In this document: piece by piece, positions 22,901 through 35,952 of the stretch
Layout: every line of letters starts with the position of its first letter
Numbering within the stretch: position 1 is the first letter of the stretch
Assembly: GCA_021234155.1 (NCBI GenBank)
Contig: JAJEKV010000020.1
Location: forward strand, 4,140,563-4,204,562
Direction of reading: 5' to 3'
Length of the DNA stretch: 64,000 nt
From: Isoetes taiwanensis
Taxonomy: Eukaryota; Streptophyta; Lycopodiopsida; Isoetales; Isoetaceae
Notes under the pieces: generated by a model
Seen by the model: only the letters and a program-made list of their open reading frames with translations
What the model was told of the DNA's origin: nothing
Database searches by the model: none
Position numbers and translations under genes: made by a program

Positions 22901-25900
22901 ATGGCGTCTGGAGGATCTGGCGCAACGAGAGGTAGACGCAGAGAAAGGTGGGCGACGGGCCAACACTCAGGAAGTTCCTGAATAAGTCGACAGCACTCAG
23001 GAAGCATGTATTTATTATTTCTTCTCGATTTCTACAGTTTTTGTGTTATTTTTAAGTTTTCTCCGCTGTTTGTGTGGTTTTTTATCATTTTTCTACTGTC
23101 TCTGTGTATTTTCTACCTTTTATATTGTTTCTGTGTCATTTCTACTGCTTTTACTACCTTGTTTTGTGTGTTTTTGTTATAATCTTCTCCTGTACTCTGT
23201 GTTTTTTGTTTTTTGTTTTATAAGCTTTTCCTGTATTCTCCAGTTCGTATAATGTTGACCGTTTAATTAGAGTTTCTTGCACTTGTTTGTTTATTATTTT
23301 GTTCTGTATTCTCCAGTTCTTTCCATAAGTCTTTTTTCTAGCCTAGTATGTCTCCTATAATAAAGAGCGTCTGCAGGGCCTCTGCAGGGCCTCTCTAAAA
23401 ACGCGCTCGACGCGATTTATAATATAGAGCGTCATGAACCCCTGATTGTTTTTTGCTGTCTCTGCTACTTTTCTTGTATACCATGTATGTTTTCCGTAGT
23501 AAGGCTTCTATCAAAACGCGCTCGGCGCGATTTCATAACTCACCATGTGATTGTAACTTTCAGGACCTTCTAAAAATGTGAAAAGAAAAGCAAAGCCTGC
23601 GTAGGGTCAAGCGACATCGGCACCGAAAAAACCAAGAATGGAGGAAGATGTATCAGTTGCAGATTTGGCGCACACGTCTTGACCATAGACGATACGACCG
23701 GAATAATAAAGGCTCAGGTAGAGCCTCTGTGTCCAGAAGAAGATCTACCAGAGGGTTCTGAATGGTATGTGGAGATCTTCAAGACTAGTGGAAAGACAGA
23801 TTTAATTTTCATGTCTAGAGTTAAGGAAACAGATCAAATGAAGAAACAATGTATTCTGATCACATGCGAAGAACAGGACGATTCATACTGTTCCGTATTA
23901 CTTGAAGCGGGTCAGAAAAATAAAAAAGTATTGAAGAAGTTAAATTATCTGCAGTTGCGGCCTTTAAAGAGATGACCCTAAGAATCCGGATGAGGTCAGC
24001 AGATAACCTCTTCAAATTTGGCTGTTCAGGTGGTGAACCATTGACGCCAAAAAAAATATGTGAAGGTCTCTCAGCTGTGAGAAGAGCAATCAGTACAAGG
24101 CCATCAGCTAGTTTGTACCTACAAACTTTAAAAGAGAAGGAAGATGCAAGTTCTAGAGGCGGGGAAACAATGTGACGTTTCGGCATTACGATATGACTAG
24201 TGATGACGATAAGGTGAGACAATTAGAGGCCATGAGCAAACTCAAGAAGTATGCTGACAAGTATCCACTGGGCCTTAACTTCACGCATCCAATCCATGTC
24301 GACAGGCTTTTTAGGTCCACGAAGGCTATGTTTGTCAGCAGAAGATACGACAAGCGGCACGCAATGGAAATAGTCAACAAAGCATGATAGAAAACCCCAG
24401 TGGGTGCCAATGCCGGCAGATGTGGTGCCTTTTGATATGAAGACGAAGAAGGTGTTGATATGGAATAAACTTGAAGATTTATTTGGCAACCTGGATATTC
24501 ACTTCATGATAATCGATGGCCAGCATTCAGTGGAGGCGCAGAAGGTTTTGATCAGTCAAGCACAAAAAACTGGAAATCAGTTATTCCATAGACTATATTC
24601 AGTCGTAAATTGCGGTTCCTCAATTGGCTCAACAACAAGCCAGCCAGAATTAGCTCTAAAATCGGGCGCATCTTTGAATGACATGGGAAAGACATTCCTA
24701 TACAAAAGGTATTTTATTTTCCAAAGACATAGTTAGTCCGAACTTCTGCATCGCCGCCAAAGCCGATTTGTCGATTTTTAATGTGCATTTCCTATCAATT
24801 CCGCGCCAGTGCGTTTTAATCAATCCGCGGTTTTACAAGAATACCGGGCGCCGATTTCATGTGGCATACATGAAAAAAGCGCCAGCGCCGTCTCTTCTAA
24901 ATACGTGATTAATCTTAAAACGCTACCGGGCGCCGCTTTTATGTTGTTATTTGTTTTGATTTGTTTACGAGAACGCCACCGCTCGATTTCTTCATCATGA
25001 AGAAATCGCACAGCGCCGCTTTTTGGTAAAACCGCGGATTAACTAAACGCCTTTGGCGCTTTTTTATATTGTTATTGCTTTGACGGCCTGTCTTTTTTAT
25101 TTATCTAACGGCCCATATTTTGTAGTCCGTATGTGGAGCGATTGCATGCACGCCAGAACCAATGGATCGAATATGGAAAACCAATGCCGGCCGGACAAAG
25201 GGCAATCTAAGAGTGCCGAATTCAAATTACTAGAAAGGACACCGTGCCAAACCATAATCTGAGGACAAGAGTAAGGGCACCAGATCGAAGAAGAAAAAAG
25301 GGGATGCACAAGCTAGCTCAGAAGATCTCGATTTGAATGGAGTGCTCGCCAAAACGTTACCTAAAGCACAACCGACCTATCATGGTATGCACAGAAACCA
25401 TTTGAGACACGCATCTGAAATGGGTATATCCGCGTCAGTATCCGGGAAGGAGATGTTAGACCAAGCTTTCACTTTTATTTTCAGCAGCAATTTGGTCGTC
25501 GATGATGGAGAATAGAAATATACGTGAAGTTTTGAGAGTAGTTCTGAATTACATAGAGATTGGGCATCCTGCTTTGGGATCGAGCAAATGTAAGTCATTC
25601 AATAACCAAGGATCCCTGTGTAAAAAAATATTTGTGAAATGCTTGAGCGACATGATGGATGACTTGGGCGTGCTCAGGAGAAGGAAGACAAAGATTATAG
25701 TTGATGATGACGCCTTTGAAGTGTTGCTTCAATCAATCACAAATCACTAAATCCACCATCCTATCATCCCGAAGATTTTGACAAAGATGAGTTCGCTTCG
25801 TTTTATCGGTGTCTTGCACCTAAATAGCTACTGGGAAAAAGCGATCGAAGAGATACAAAACACTATACCCACAACTTGATGGGACGGGGGGGAAATTGAT

Positions 25901-25940
25901 GAGGACCTAGAGAAAATCGTTAGAAAGGGAACTTTTTGAT
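22901..25940 (+). pseudogene. T2 gene A: DGQHS-motif protein, homologue of the T1 gene
   Basis: Starts MASGGSGATRGRRRER at 22901, like the MASPTKKE start of the T1 copy. After a T-rich intron with two palindromes, an acceptor near 23,563 leads into KRKAKPA...APKKPRM (nuclear-localisation-like) and EDLPEGSEWYVEIF, matching WWYIEV in T1. Then come YPLGLNF, MPADVVPFD (24,404) and IIDGQHSVEAQKVL, aligned to T1's MPADVISF and VVDGQHSVRAAQ. After a palindrome-filled stretch (24.72-25.08 kb) broken coding resumes (25,262-25,920; KIIVDDDAFEVLL, HPEDFDKDEF). Several stops and frame breaks are present, so it is probably inactive as assembled. Ser again replaces the Arg of ParB-type DG(H/Q)HR motifs. 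Confidence 0.55.
24780..25075. repeat. Palindrome cluster in the intron after the T2 DGQHS exon
   Basis: Contains GCGCC-type palindromes (near 24,800, 24,845, 24,920, 25,005 and 25,050), a 15-bp inverted repeat (24822-24836 with 25026-25040, AATCCGCGGTTTTAC) and a foldback CGATTTCTTCAT-c-ATGAAGAAATCG (24984-25008). It lies at the same place in the gene as the palindrome array of the T1 copy, although the sequences are unrelated. Confidence 0.7.
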
Positions 25941-26818
25941 ATATATGTATACGTAAAAATACACTTTCCAAAAAAGTTTTGAATATAAAATATACTTTAC
26001 ACCAACCTCTTTCGAATATATATTGTGTTCTTATATGAAACATTATTGGTTCTGCGTATGCGTGATTGTTTTTATATTATATGTATGGTTTGCTATACTT
26101 GCAATAATTTGTATGTATATACCGGCCAATAATTTAGGTGTGTATAAATAGGTATGCATGAAATTGGCAAAACCATCGGGCTTCGCCTCCGCCTTTCCGC
26201 TTTGTTATTATGGCACATTCTATTACCCGCCAGATGAACCATGCGGACCTCTGCGAGTGTGCCGCGAAAGCTAGAAATAGAACTTCGGGACTGGCTTGAT
26301 GTCGTTGCTATGAATCCCGGCCCCGCTTCTATCCCTGATCCCTTTGATGTTGTAATCCATCTTATATGGAATCCGTGAGCATGGTTTGTTCATGATCGAC
26401 GGGATCTCAAAGACTGCCCGCCACCGCCGACGCGATGATTCGCATTAGTTTTAAAGTTTATGTTCCACTATAATACGTTATTTATGCAAAATAAAATCGC
26501 TACCACGGGCGATTTGAACCAATTTAAAATCTCGGGTTTGTAGCAACTTGTTTTGTTGTTATTTATTCGTAAAGCACTACAATTTCAATGTTTAGATTTC
26601 GTTGTCGCCGGTGATTTAATGCGAATTAATAAGCAATTTCCTACTTTTATATTGCCAACATTCTCTCATAATATGGGTCATTTGCACCGAATATTTGGAT
26701 GCCTTTGCATTTCAACATAAAATGCATCTTCCTAGCCCGAAAATGAACTCGGGCAAAAGTGTGGTAAATTCAATATAATGGTCAATAAAAGGCTTTATAC
26801 TGGGTACGATTTTGGAAT
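25941..26818. other. T2 right subterminal region
   Basis: AT-rich DNA without a convincing gene. It holds a degenerate palindrome near 26,495 (AAAATCGCTACCACGGGCGA). The bases next to the right TIR (GATTTTGGAAT) resemble the bases at the same place in T4. Confidence 0.5.
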
Positions 26819-26854
26819 AGACATAATCCCAATTTAATTGAATGATGGTTATAA

Positions 26855-29296
26855 TTTTATTTTAGATGTACCTTACATGTATTATTCTTTTTATATTCTA
26901 GAGATTCCCCTTTCTTAGTTGTTTAAACTCTTGGAATATTCCTACCAATCGAATTGATGTCATCAGAACAAGTTGGGACTTGTTAGATTACTTTCTTTCT
27001 TTCGGTTGGATTATTCTTTGGAGGTACTAGATTTATACATGGTCAACAATTATCCTAGCAATGAATCCTTCTTAGCTTAGGAGATCACCAAGTGGTTTCA
27101 ATATGTTGGATGTCCGTTAACAATCGCGGTATAATTTTAGTTACTCCTATGCATTTCCTTCCCAATCCCTCGCTTAGCTCAATATTGGGGCCATCCTTTC
27201 AATGCAGAATATCCGGAAATGCCTTCTAATCCCAATATGGATGTTATCATCCCTACATTTAACCTACTAGGCCCCATGGCTTTAGATCCTTGAGCTTGCT
27301 AGAAGCTCATCCACTCGCTGCCCGCTTTTGAAGTAGCAAGGTAACGCTCTTCCGAAGTCGCCGATACTCGGGCCTCCTTGACCCGCGGGCTCCTCCTTAA
27401 TGTAGAGGTTGACTTTGTTCATTAGAAAGCCTCATTGCTGGTGGCTTGATGGTGTAGTTGATCACTTAAAATCTTCCATGCCGCTTTCAAAAGCCCTCAA
27501 GGTGGGCCGTTGAAGAAGATCTTTCATCTTGAACTCTTTGTCTTGGCAAAAAAAGGACTCCACTCAGATCCGGATATTGTTTCTTCAACTCCATCGACGC
27601 CTCATACATCGAGTCCATCGACATATCATATGTTTCATACGACTCCATCGACGCCTCACACGCCTCATCACGCCGTTATCGCTGTTGCCCTGAGAGTGTT
27701 GAGGATGTTGATTGCTTCACCCCCGCAAGTTGCCCGACATCTCTTCCTTTGATCTGTTACGCTATGGGAGGGAAGGAATAACAAGGAACTATACATGCAA
27801 AGCATATAGCTTACATAATTACAATTACTACTAGAGCTATTAGGGTCCCCTTGTGCCTCCCTTCGAAGTTGCACACCTACTCTTTGGCAATGTCATCTGT
27901 TCCTCCCTGCAATGGTGTTGACGATCTATATATCCTCCTATTTGTACGCCGGCCTCAGACGGGGGTAACTTGTTGATATACTTTGGCCCCTCGGTGTTTG
28001 TCGGCTATGGCACAACACGCTTTGCATCACATTCTAACTAAAGGCGCTTTGGTCGTTGATGCTTTGACATTTCAAGATGCTTCCCGATCCCCGTTTCTGG
28101 CAGTAATTGTTCCCCCTTCATGATACTTGAAGCTATTTGAGGCGCCTATGGCGATTCCTTTGGCTATACTCCTCCGAGTTGTTCTTTGAATCGCCGATCC
28201 TTGGGTTACCAAGTTGCATGCAAGTCCGCGTAAAAGTCATCTGGGTTCGCTTACGCTTTAATTGCTTCTTCATCGAAGCTTCCAATCTTACTTGTTGATC
28301 CTCCTCGATCACATGGCTTTGACGTTGTCACGCCCACGCCGATCTTATGCAGTCTTCTTGTCTTGAGGTACTTTCGGTGACTTTGATTGTGCTCACCGGT
28401 CTTGATCCTCTTGTTGCCTCTAGGGAGCTTGTGGAAGAAGTCGGTTGCTAACACTTCTCCGCCTTTTCAGCCTCGACCTTTGTCCCTCTATGCATGTCGG
28501 CCTCCGGGCAAGTAAGGCATCATGGCTCTCCTCCCCCGCTGGCTGTGGTTGTCGGATGTCGGATCCTTATATCTGCAGTTTGACCCTTTTGAGTTGAAGA
28601 AGTACCTACCTTAGATATACTCTTGTCGTTGAATAGCCCGGCTATTATCTTGAACTCTCTTTTTTGTCGGAAGTGCCGCAGTTGCTATCCTTGTCGTTAA
28701 GGTGTCAAATGCTTCTATCTTGGGCGTTTGATGTCCCACATGCCGGAGATAACGATCGGGCTTTTTCTTCTAATTCATGGTAGGGGTACCGACGGCCATC
28801 ACCTAGTTGTTGAAGGCATATCTCCTCGTCATGTGGTGCCTTTCGTAGCGCGCGTCTCCATCTAATACGTGATCATACGCATCACCCTATATTACCACAA
28901 GGTGGAATTATGGTCGCCGAGATGTTGCCTTCTTAGTTGGTTCGTTGATGTCGGTCGCTCCTCCTTCTATTGTTGAGGCCACTGTGGTCCTAAGTTCGCC
29001 GTGTTGCCGTACGCCACAAGAGGTAGTGTTGCATCCCGACGATGTCCCGTGCACCGCTGATGATCTTGACATGACCGGTGTTGTTCTTATTCGACATTGG
29101 GTGGACGAGCGGTCTTCTATTTGAGAGCACTTCCCGGTGTTTGAAGTTGAAGGTTTGCTTGGGCTCGGGTCGCTTTCTCCCTCGTGACTTGCTCTTCCAT
29201 TTTGATCTTGGCTATAGTTGTGCTTCCTTGCTTCCTCATTTGGTAGTCGGCGAAGGAGCTTCCGGATCTGCCGCTAAACTGTGAAAACATGACTCT
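26855..29296 (-). other. G1 internal segment 2, coding not recognisable
   Basis: G1 DNA between T2 and T3. The position predicts polymerase, but all frames are broken and I find no reverse transcriptase motif. CAG and CTG trinucleotides seem scarce to the eye. A Ser/Thr/Pro/His-rich stretch (27.58-27.68 kb) comes from a short CCATCGACGCCTCA repeat. Confidence 0.4.
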
Positions 29297-29637
29297 AAAC
29301 GGGTAAAAGAAAGCTAGGGTGTTCTAAAAAAATGCCCTTACATTATGTATAATGTAGGGCATGTAGGCACCGCTTTTTGTTATTTTTTGAATTTTTAGTT
29401 AGTTGGGATATGTAATGATTAGGAGTAGCCACGTCAGCAATTCAAAATTATGAGTGGCAAGCGGCAACCGTGAACGGACCTTCATTGCAATTTTTCGAGG
29501 GAGATTGGCGGCGTTCCCGCTTAGGAAAAAAAAATTTGCCGCCGCTCCAATTTTCTCGTGTTTTCGAAAGTGATCAACGGTAATTCGATCGACTGAACTA
29601 TTCTTCTTCCTCAAAATCCTTGCCAAAAATCCAAGCA

Positions 29638-32580
29638 ATGGACGCCTTTGCCTCCGGAAGTCACCCAGATTAAAACAAAAATTTGAAAATAGCCGATTCT
29701 AGCAAGAAAGTAAAAAAACAAGAGGAAGGTTCAAACTTCGAGGAACCAAAAAAAAAAGAAGACTTATTTGTGAAGAACTCGCTGTTGTGGAAGCAAAGCA
29801 TGTAAGATGTGTAAATGCAGATGAAATTTTTCCCAGATTTACAACGTGATAATGGACGAAAGCAAGGGGCCCAAAGACAATACGGGGGTTCAAAGAATCT
29901 AGCGTGAAGCCGAGTGGGCCGAGAACTTCTACAAACATTATGAAATTGTTTTGGTAAAAGCGGAGGTCACAAATCGCCATGTACCCGAAAGTACTTTGCT
30001 CGATGCATTTGCCCTTCAATTGATGGTGTAAAAAGTAGATTGGGATACTTTTTAAAGTTTTGGCCAAAGATTTGGCAAAGGGAGGAGCAAAAGAATCTGC
30101 TATTACGTAAGAAATTGTGACCTCTAAATCCACATCCAAGGTTCCTAAATTTCAGCAAGGATTTTACCCTAAGGAAGAGCTTGAATTTGCGTAAAACTCA
30201 TGCGCCAGTTGTCATGGAGAGTTAATTAGCAAAGACATCCAAGGTTGAAGAACCGAAAATCCAGCGCACGTAATTACGCGGACAATATAAATAAGATTTC
30301 GTGAAGAAAGGATGCACATGAAGAGGACCTAGCACGATACAAGAAGACATCAATAGTGTTCTCGACGACGCCAAGCGTAATAAGAGAGACATCAAGACTG
30401 CGGCAAGCACAGAGGTAGACCTTTGATGAGAGATAGAAACAGAAGGAAGAAATGCTGAAGAGAATTCAGGAGCCATTGGAGAAAGCCATTCGGGAGAAGG
30501 AGTTATGTGAAAAGAGGATTGCGTAACTTGAGGAGGCCCACAAAGTTCGGGCTTTGAGTGCCGCAGACGGGCTTGATGATATGCATAAGTACATGATGCA
30601 TTCTCGCAATGATTCTCCTTCAGCCCAAAAACAAGCTTAGTGATCTCTCCAAATGAAGAAAAATTCATATCCTGGTGCATGGATGTGTGTTTTGCAAGAA
30701 TGGCTTTGCTAATAATGAACCTATCCTAGTTGCTCCATGCGAAAGCATTCATTTCATATCTTCTCGCTTTCATATTCTATTTCTCGGGCCGGACTATCCC
30801 GCCCCAAGAGCATGCAAATGGGACGATAACATTTCAAAGACCTTGGGTGTACAATCGGAGGTAAGCAAGATTTCATGATTTATGTTCAATTTGTCGCACC
30901 CGTGATTATCGCAGAATGTAGAATCCATTTACATGTAGAATCCATTTACATGTAGATTGTGCTGCACTTAAGGTTTTGCTACAAAGATGTAGGAGTGTAA
31001 TCGGTTATTTTATACTTATAGTTCCTTGGCTTGCATGTCATACATATATGTGTTTCTTACATACATGTTGTACATTCACAAAGTAGGGTCCTAAATGTAG
31101 AACTTAAATACATAAAATTAGAGTTGTGTACCGAAGTTTTGTGGCGTAACATTTAGAGGTATTTTATGTATCGCGGTGATGTGTACATGTGCATACATTG
31201 AGCACATTCATGTACATTACATGTACATTCCATCCGATAAATAGTCGCTTACATATGTATGTACTCAAAGTACTTCAATGTAGATCGCCTAGTAATATGT
31301 ACAGCCTATTGATATGTACGTAACGCTTAGAGACCGATTAGTTTGAGACCGGATATCCGATCGTTATGTGATTTATTTTCAGAGCTTCAAAGTGCCAAAA
31401 ACTACCGAAAGCAGAAATTACACCACGCATCAAGGTGCGCGCTTTGTTTTCAAATTCGATTTGCATTGTGTCGAGGAAGCAATTTCTTTATTCTTGATTC
31501 TGGTTTTCACGCTTTGGAGGTTCCAAAGAAAATTGAGGTGCAAGATGTAGCCGAGGGAAAGAAAGCAAAGGATTGAAGGAAAAGCAAAATCACTATTCCC
31601 AAGGGTGATACAGTTGAGGAGGTCGGCACTTCAAGGTCAAGCATGGTGACATTCCGCATTATGAGCGTGAACTCGAGAGATTGAGGGAAAGTGCTAAGGC
31701 CACATCTTCAAAAGTAAAGGCAAGCAGTTAGTAAGATGTGACTCCAAAGAAGAACTCCACGCCTAAAAAGCCACGTAAGAAGATAATTGAAGCAAAGAGA
31801 AACAAGGTAAGAAAGCATTTTATTTTAGTGTACGAGGCCGAGAAATCCATGACATCCTATGTTTACAGTGTCCTAATGAAGAGGAATATTCCGAAAGCAT
31901 CAAGATGTAGAGCCCTATACTTTTAAGTTTGTGTCAAAACTTGCTTCGACATAGCAAAGGACGCTGAAATTCCCCGACAATGAGAAATCGAAGAGGTTGC
32001 GCACGAGTGATTCCGGACCTAATAAGAACTGAAAGTGAGGAAACCAAAAAGTAGGGAAGGAAATGGATACCGACCGGAGAAAACAAAGACGCCAGAAAGC
32101 GTAAGAATGATCTCATGGTGTAACTTGATCTACATTTTTACATTTTTTCTACATCTAGTATCCAAGTTAAAAACTTTAAAATAATATGGATAGTAGTAGA
32201 CTAATGTAGATGATTTGTGTAAATGTAGTGGTCATTGAACCCGTGATCAGCTCAATACAAGCCATAATGATGCCTTGCTGAACCGAATGATGAAGCTCAA
32301 GAAGGCAAGGATTTTCCCGTGATCTTTGCCTGAAATGGAGTGTTATTTATTTGAACAAGATGTGCCGGACATGGATGGGGAAATTTTCCAACCCAAGATG
32401 TGGATATGTATGCCGTGCAATCGACTTTGAACTTGTTCATTTGTATGTGTAAGTCAAGTTAGTAATTGTATCCTTTTCAACTTGTTATAGGTACCGCAAC
32501 TGCGGTTCCGTGATGATAAGAAGGTCGACGCCCCGGTTCTTCCCAACGGACAGCCTTCATGGAATTTGTAAAAGATGGGC
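29638..32580 (+). pseudogene. T3 left coding-like region, unrecognised
   Basis: An ATG at 29,638 opens MDAFASGSHPD, followed after a break by a Lys/Glu-rich segment. Further fragments at 30,675-30,878 (a Cys/His-containing stretch CKNGFANNEP) and 31,343-31,926 (ARFVFKFDLHC; Lys-rich KKNSTPKKPRKK) read as pieces of one multi-exon gene leading into the Ulp1-like segment. I do not recognise the N-terminal part. Frame breaks are frequent. Confidence 0.3.
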
Positions 32581-32639
32581 CAAGGCAAGCGAAAAAAGAT
32601 AAATCTATGGCAAGTCTCCGAGCGTGGAAGAGATATTGT

Positions 32640-33110
32640 AAAGGTAGCTCTTACAGGATAAATTGGCTGAAGTGCGATGGATCATGATTCCAATGCTATG
32701 TAGAGTTACTGAACATCACACTTTGGCCATCTTCAACATGGCACTTACTAAGAGTAAGAACACCATCAACATTCAGATCTTCAATTCGGCCGAGGACATT
32801 GACGCTGACATGCTTGCACTTAAGAGGTATTTTGTATTTCACATCTCCTTTTATTAATATTGAGTAGATTGATACCATGTTAGCAAGCCTTCTTCTTTCA
32901 TTCATTTGCTACAAAAATAGATCCGGTCTTTGCGTGCTCCATATCCTCACTATGGCACGCGGGCCAGTCGAAAGTGTCCCACTTTTTTTGAAGCATGGAC
33001 AAAATCCTTCACCGGGCCAGAAGATTCATAAGTGTCCACAACAGAAAGATGGGGATTCATGTGGCCTCTATGTTGCAAAGCCTATATGCAGAAGTTTGTA
33101 GACACGTGTG
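32640..33110 (+). pseudogene. T3 Ulp1/C48-type cysteine protease remnant
   Basis: Deubiquitinase/desumoylase-like fold. Block 1 (32,663-32,830) reads WIMIPM...HHTLAIFNMA and then INIQIFNS, matching the catalytic His region (HWxL) and the following strand, with Asn where the catalytic Asp is usual. After a likely intron with a frame change, block 2 (about 32,995-33,090) reads HKCPQQKDGDSCGLYVA, the Gln and nucleophile Cys motif (Q..DGxSCG) of the family. The catalytic triad is incomplete as assembled, and frames break. The role in transposition is unknown. Confidence 0.6.
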
Positions 33111-33429
33111 GTGTGGTAAAACTACCAATGTGAGTGTCTCACTTCTTTTGTCTTGCAAACAAATGGTTTTAATACTTATTATGTAAGTATTGTTGTCACA
33201 TTTGCAGATTACCCGAACTGGTTCTTGACAAAGTATGCATCCGATCGTCGGATGTTCTCACCCGAGCACTACTTCGTGAGTTAGACCACATTCAAATCAA
33301 GACCAACCTATTAGACCACCGGTACTAATAAATGTTGCTAAGAAATGTTCTCTCCCTATTGTCAATGCTAAACACTATTTGATTATAAAATACACATTTT
33401 TTCATTGAATTTGAATACAACTCTTTTAT

Positions 33430-34170
33430 TCAACTCCACCATACTTTATTGATAAATTGCATGTTCTTTCATATCGTGTACGTAAAAGGTTGATAGTGTT
33501 TGATATCAATAATGTTTTGGCAAAACAAATACATAGGACTTTGTATCGATGATCACCTAGTTGGAAATTATGACATAATAGGCAAGAAAGTGTTGTTTTT
33601 AAGGCCCCACCTAGACGAATTCCTGGAATTTGTATTTGAACACTTTGAAGTAGGAATATGGTCATCAATAGCTCCATGGAACCTATCAAGAGTAGTGGAT
33701 AAAATCTTGACAATGACGCAGATAAGGGACTTAAGGTTCACCTTTTGATGGAAGCCAATCGCTTGGAGTCGCCTTCCGGATTAAAAAGAAGTGAAGATAA
33801 ACCTTTGTATCTGAAGCCAATTGAGTTTATATACGAGAAGTATCCAGACAGGAATAACAAAGAACACACTAATAGTAGACTTACCGAAAGTACAAGATGC
33901 TCTTCAATCCCAACGAAAAATTGCATATGCCCACCTTCATGGCGTGAAAGTGATGTTGAAGACACGTGTCTCTTTGACACTTCAAAACCATGGCTAGAGG
34001 GTTTGTTGATAGCACCAGACCTGCAACAGTATGTGAAGCAGAATCCTTTACGCAATCCATCCGATGTACTAACAACAGCTGTTTGGAGGCAAATGCTTTC
34101 AGAGGGCTACAAGGATACAGATGGCATGTCCAGGCTATGGACAAGCTGCAAGAAAGTAACATATTGAAAC
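33430..34170 (+). pseudogene. FCP1/NLI-interacting-factor-like phosphatase remnant captured in T3
   Basis: HAD-family Ser/Thr phosphatase fold. About 33,489 reads RLIVFDINNVLA, at the position of the DxDxT nucleophile motif of the family. Then (33,580-33,700) comes VLFLRPHLDEFLEFVFEHFE with VGIWSS, which matches the RPhLxxFL...EvviwTs signature. Downstream frames carry the equivalents of the DDSPyK..NP region (MLFNPNEKLHMP in a shifted frame) and PWLEGLLIAPDLQQYVKQNP. Several frame shifts. This looks like a host gene fragment captured by T3. The alternative is an original T3 gene. Confidence 0.5.
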
Positions 34171-34397
34171 AGCAGAATAGTATGTACTGGCTTCACATCG
34201 GCTGTGACCAGATTTTGAATGTAAATTAATGTTAATATAAAACATGAACAACTGACTTGTATATATTGGCATCATATCTGATATGACCTGTGTTGTATAT
34301 CTTGTGATATGTAATACAAGAGTTTTTGTCTCCATACATGTTCCACTTTTCTTCTTTGTTTCATGAATCAAAAGAAAAGCTATTGATATCCATTCTA

Positions 34398-34965
34398 ACG
34401 TAACAAAGTTCGCACTAGTTTAACTTCTTCATGCAACAATTGATGAACATTTTGTACTTTCTCGATATACATTGTGCTTGGAAACGTAAGATATTGTGTG
34501 ATACTGAAATTTAAGTATCAAAATGCACTCGTGATTAAAAAATAAGTAAATAAGAAAAACTTTGCAAAGAATCGACTAGTTTTTCAACATAACACGCATT
34601 TAGTTTAACTTCTTCATGCAACAATTGATAAACATTTTGTACTTTCTCGATATACATTTTGCTTGGTCACGTAAGATATTCTGCGGATAACAAATTTAAG
34701 TATCAAAATGCACTTCGCATTAAAAAAATAAGTAAATAACAAAAAACTTACAAAGAATCGACTAGTTTTCAACATAAATGCACTAGTTTAACTTCTTCAT
34801 GCAACAATTGATAAACATTTTGTACTTTCTCGATATATATTTTGCTTGGTCACGTAAGATATTCTCGCGGATAACAAATTGAAGTATCAAAATGCACTTG
34901 ATTAAAAACAAGTAAATAATAAAAAACTTACAAAGAATCGACTAGTTTTTCAACATAACGTAAGA
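34398..34965. repeat. Tandem 184-bp repeat, three copies
   Basis: Copies register at 34,418, 34,603 and 34,786 (GTTTAACTTCTTCATGCAAC), spacing 185 and 183 bp. The shared parts include CATTTTGTACTTTCTCGATA and CAAAGAATCGACTAGTTTT. Non-coding. It separates the rightward and leftward coding halves of T3 and lies close to the ends of both. Confidence 0.85.
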
Positions 34966-35952
34966 TGATGGCAAATATGAAAGTTCCTTTGTACGTAACT
35001 TAGTCATGTGCACTCAACAATCTCGTGTAGGCTTGATATAAGCATGTCATGCACCTCCTCGTGGTGATCATATATGCCAAGACGCGCCCCTTCAACTTAT
35101 GCTTGACCTCGGCCAGATCGTGGAACTTTGTCCAATTACGCATTCACCGGGTACCAATACTATTTTGTCATCCAAAGAATTTGTACTTGTGCTTTGTGCC
35201 TTGTAGCAGCTTGATAGTAATGACCAGCTATAACCCCGTCACCAGCCAAGATTCTATTTCCATAGTCGCCAATCACATCTTCCTCAAGAATATGCATCTC
35301 CTTCACGCGATAGGAGGACGGCATGGAACATTTTCATGATTCCCTGGGCAAGAAAAGATGCAAATATGTCTCCAATTTGAGTACATCTGGATAGTTCTTG
35401 CTCATCACCGCATAAAACCAACTAGCTCTTCTTGTTCGGCCGACTGGGCCTTAACTAGGCTCCAGCTTTGTGCAGGCCTTTCCATGCACCACAATGCTCG
35501 AGATTCGTCACATTCTCCCCATCTGAAATTCAAGCAACCATTGCAAAAAATATGACAGGGATCTATACATGACAAGTGTTGGGTACCGATTAATAGCAGA
35601 CATACACAATGTATAGCTAGAGTACTGTGCAATGTCTCACAACTGAATTCCAGGGTCCCCGTTAATGTCTCTCGCCATCACCTCCCATATGACTATCCCA
35701 TTTTGCACTTTTTTTGTCTCAAAGAAGTGCAAGCAGTTGGCACCCAAAATCGAACACCATTCTTTCCTTTGCTCGCCCTGCTAGGAACCTTTTCTCCAAA
35801 GCAGCCTGCCCATCATGTTCTCCTTTTTCCATGGCCCGAGCCAAAATAATTTAATCGTGATCCTAATTTTATACCTGTTATAATATTGGGCCACATTCAA
35901 ATAAAAGGCTCGAGAACACTTAAACCGAAAGCAAAGACACCCATCGCATCAC

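Larger units (their letters stand above)
15230..26850. mobile_element. T2: full-length TIR DNA transposon nested in G1
   Basis: The 32-bp terminal inverted repeats are exact (15230-15261 and 26819-26850; starting AACCATCATTC, ending TTATGTCT). They are flanked by a 4-bp target duplication ATAA (15226-15229 and 26851-26854). Over 11,621 bp it holds a leftward DUF7869-type gene near the left end, two tandem small plus-strand ORFs, a leftward gene at 22.1-22.7 kb, and a rightward DGQHS-motif gene. GCGCC-GGCGC palindromes are scattered through the middle and right parts. T4 shares the TIR and palindromes; T1 shares both large genes and a related TIR core. A 4-bp duplication occurs in several superfamilies (Sola and Ginger, for instance), and I cannot place it in one. 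Confidence 0.85.

Noticed and set aside
27510-27752. A Thr/Pro/His-rich protein in G1
   Set aside because: It derives from a short CCATCGACGCC repeat and has no support in other frames or context.
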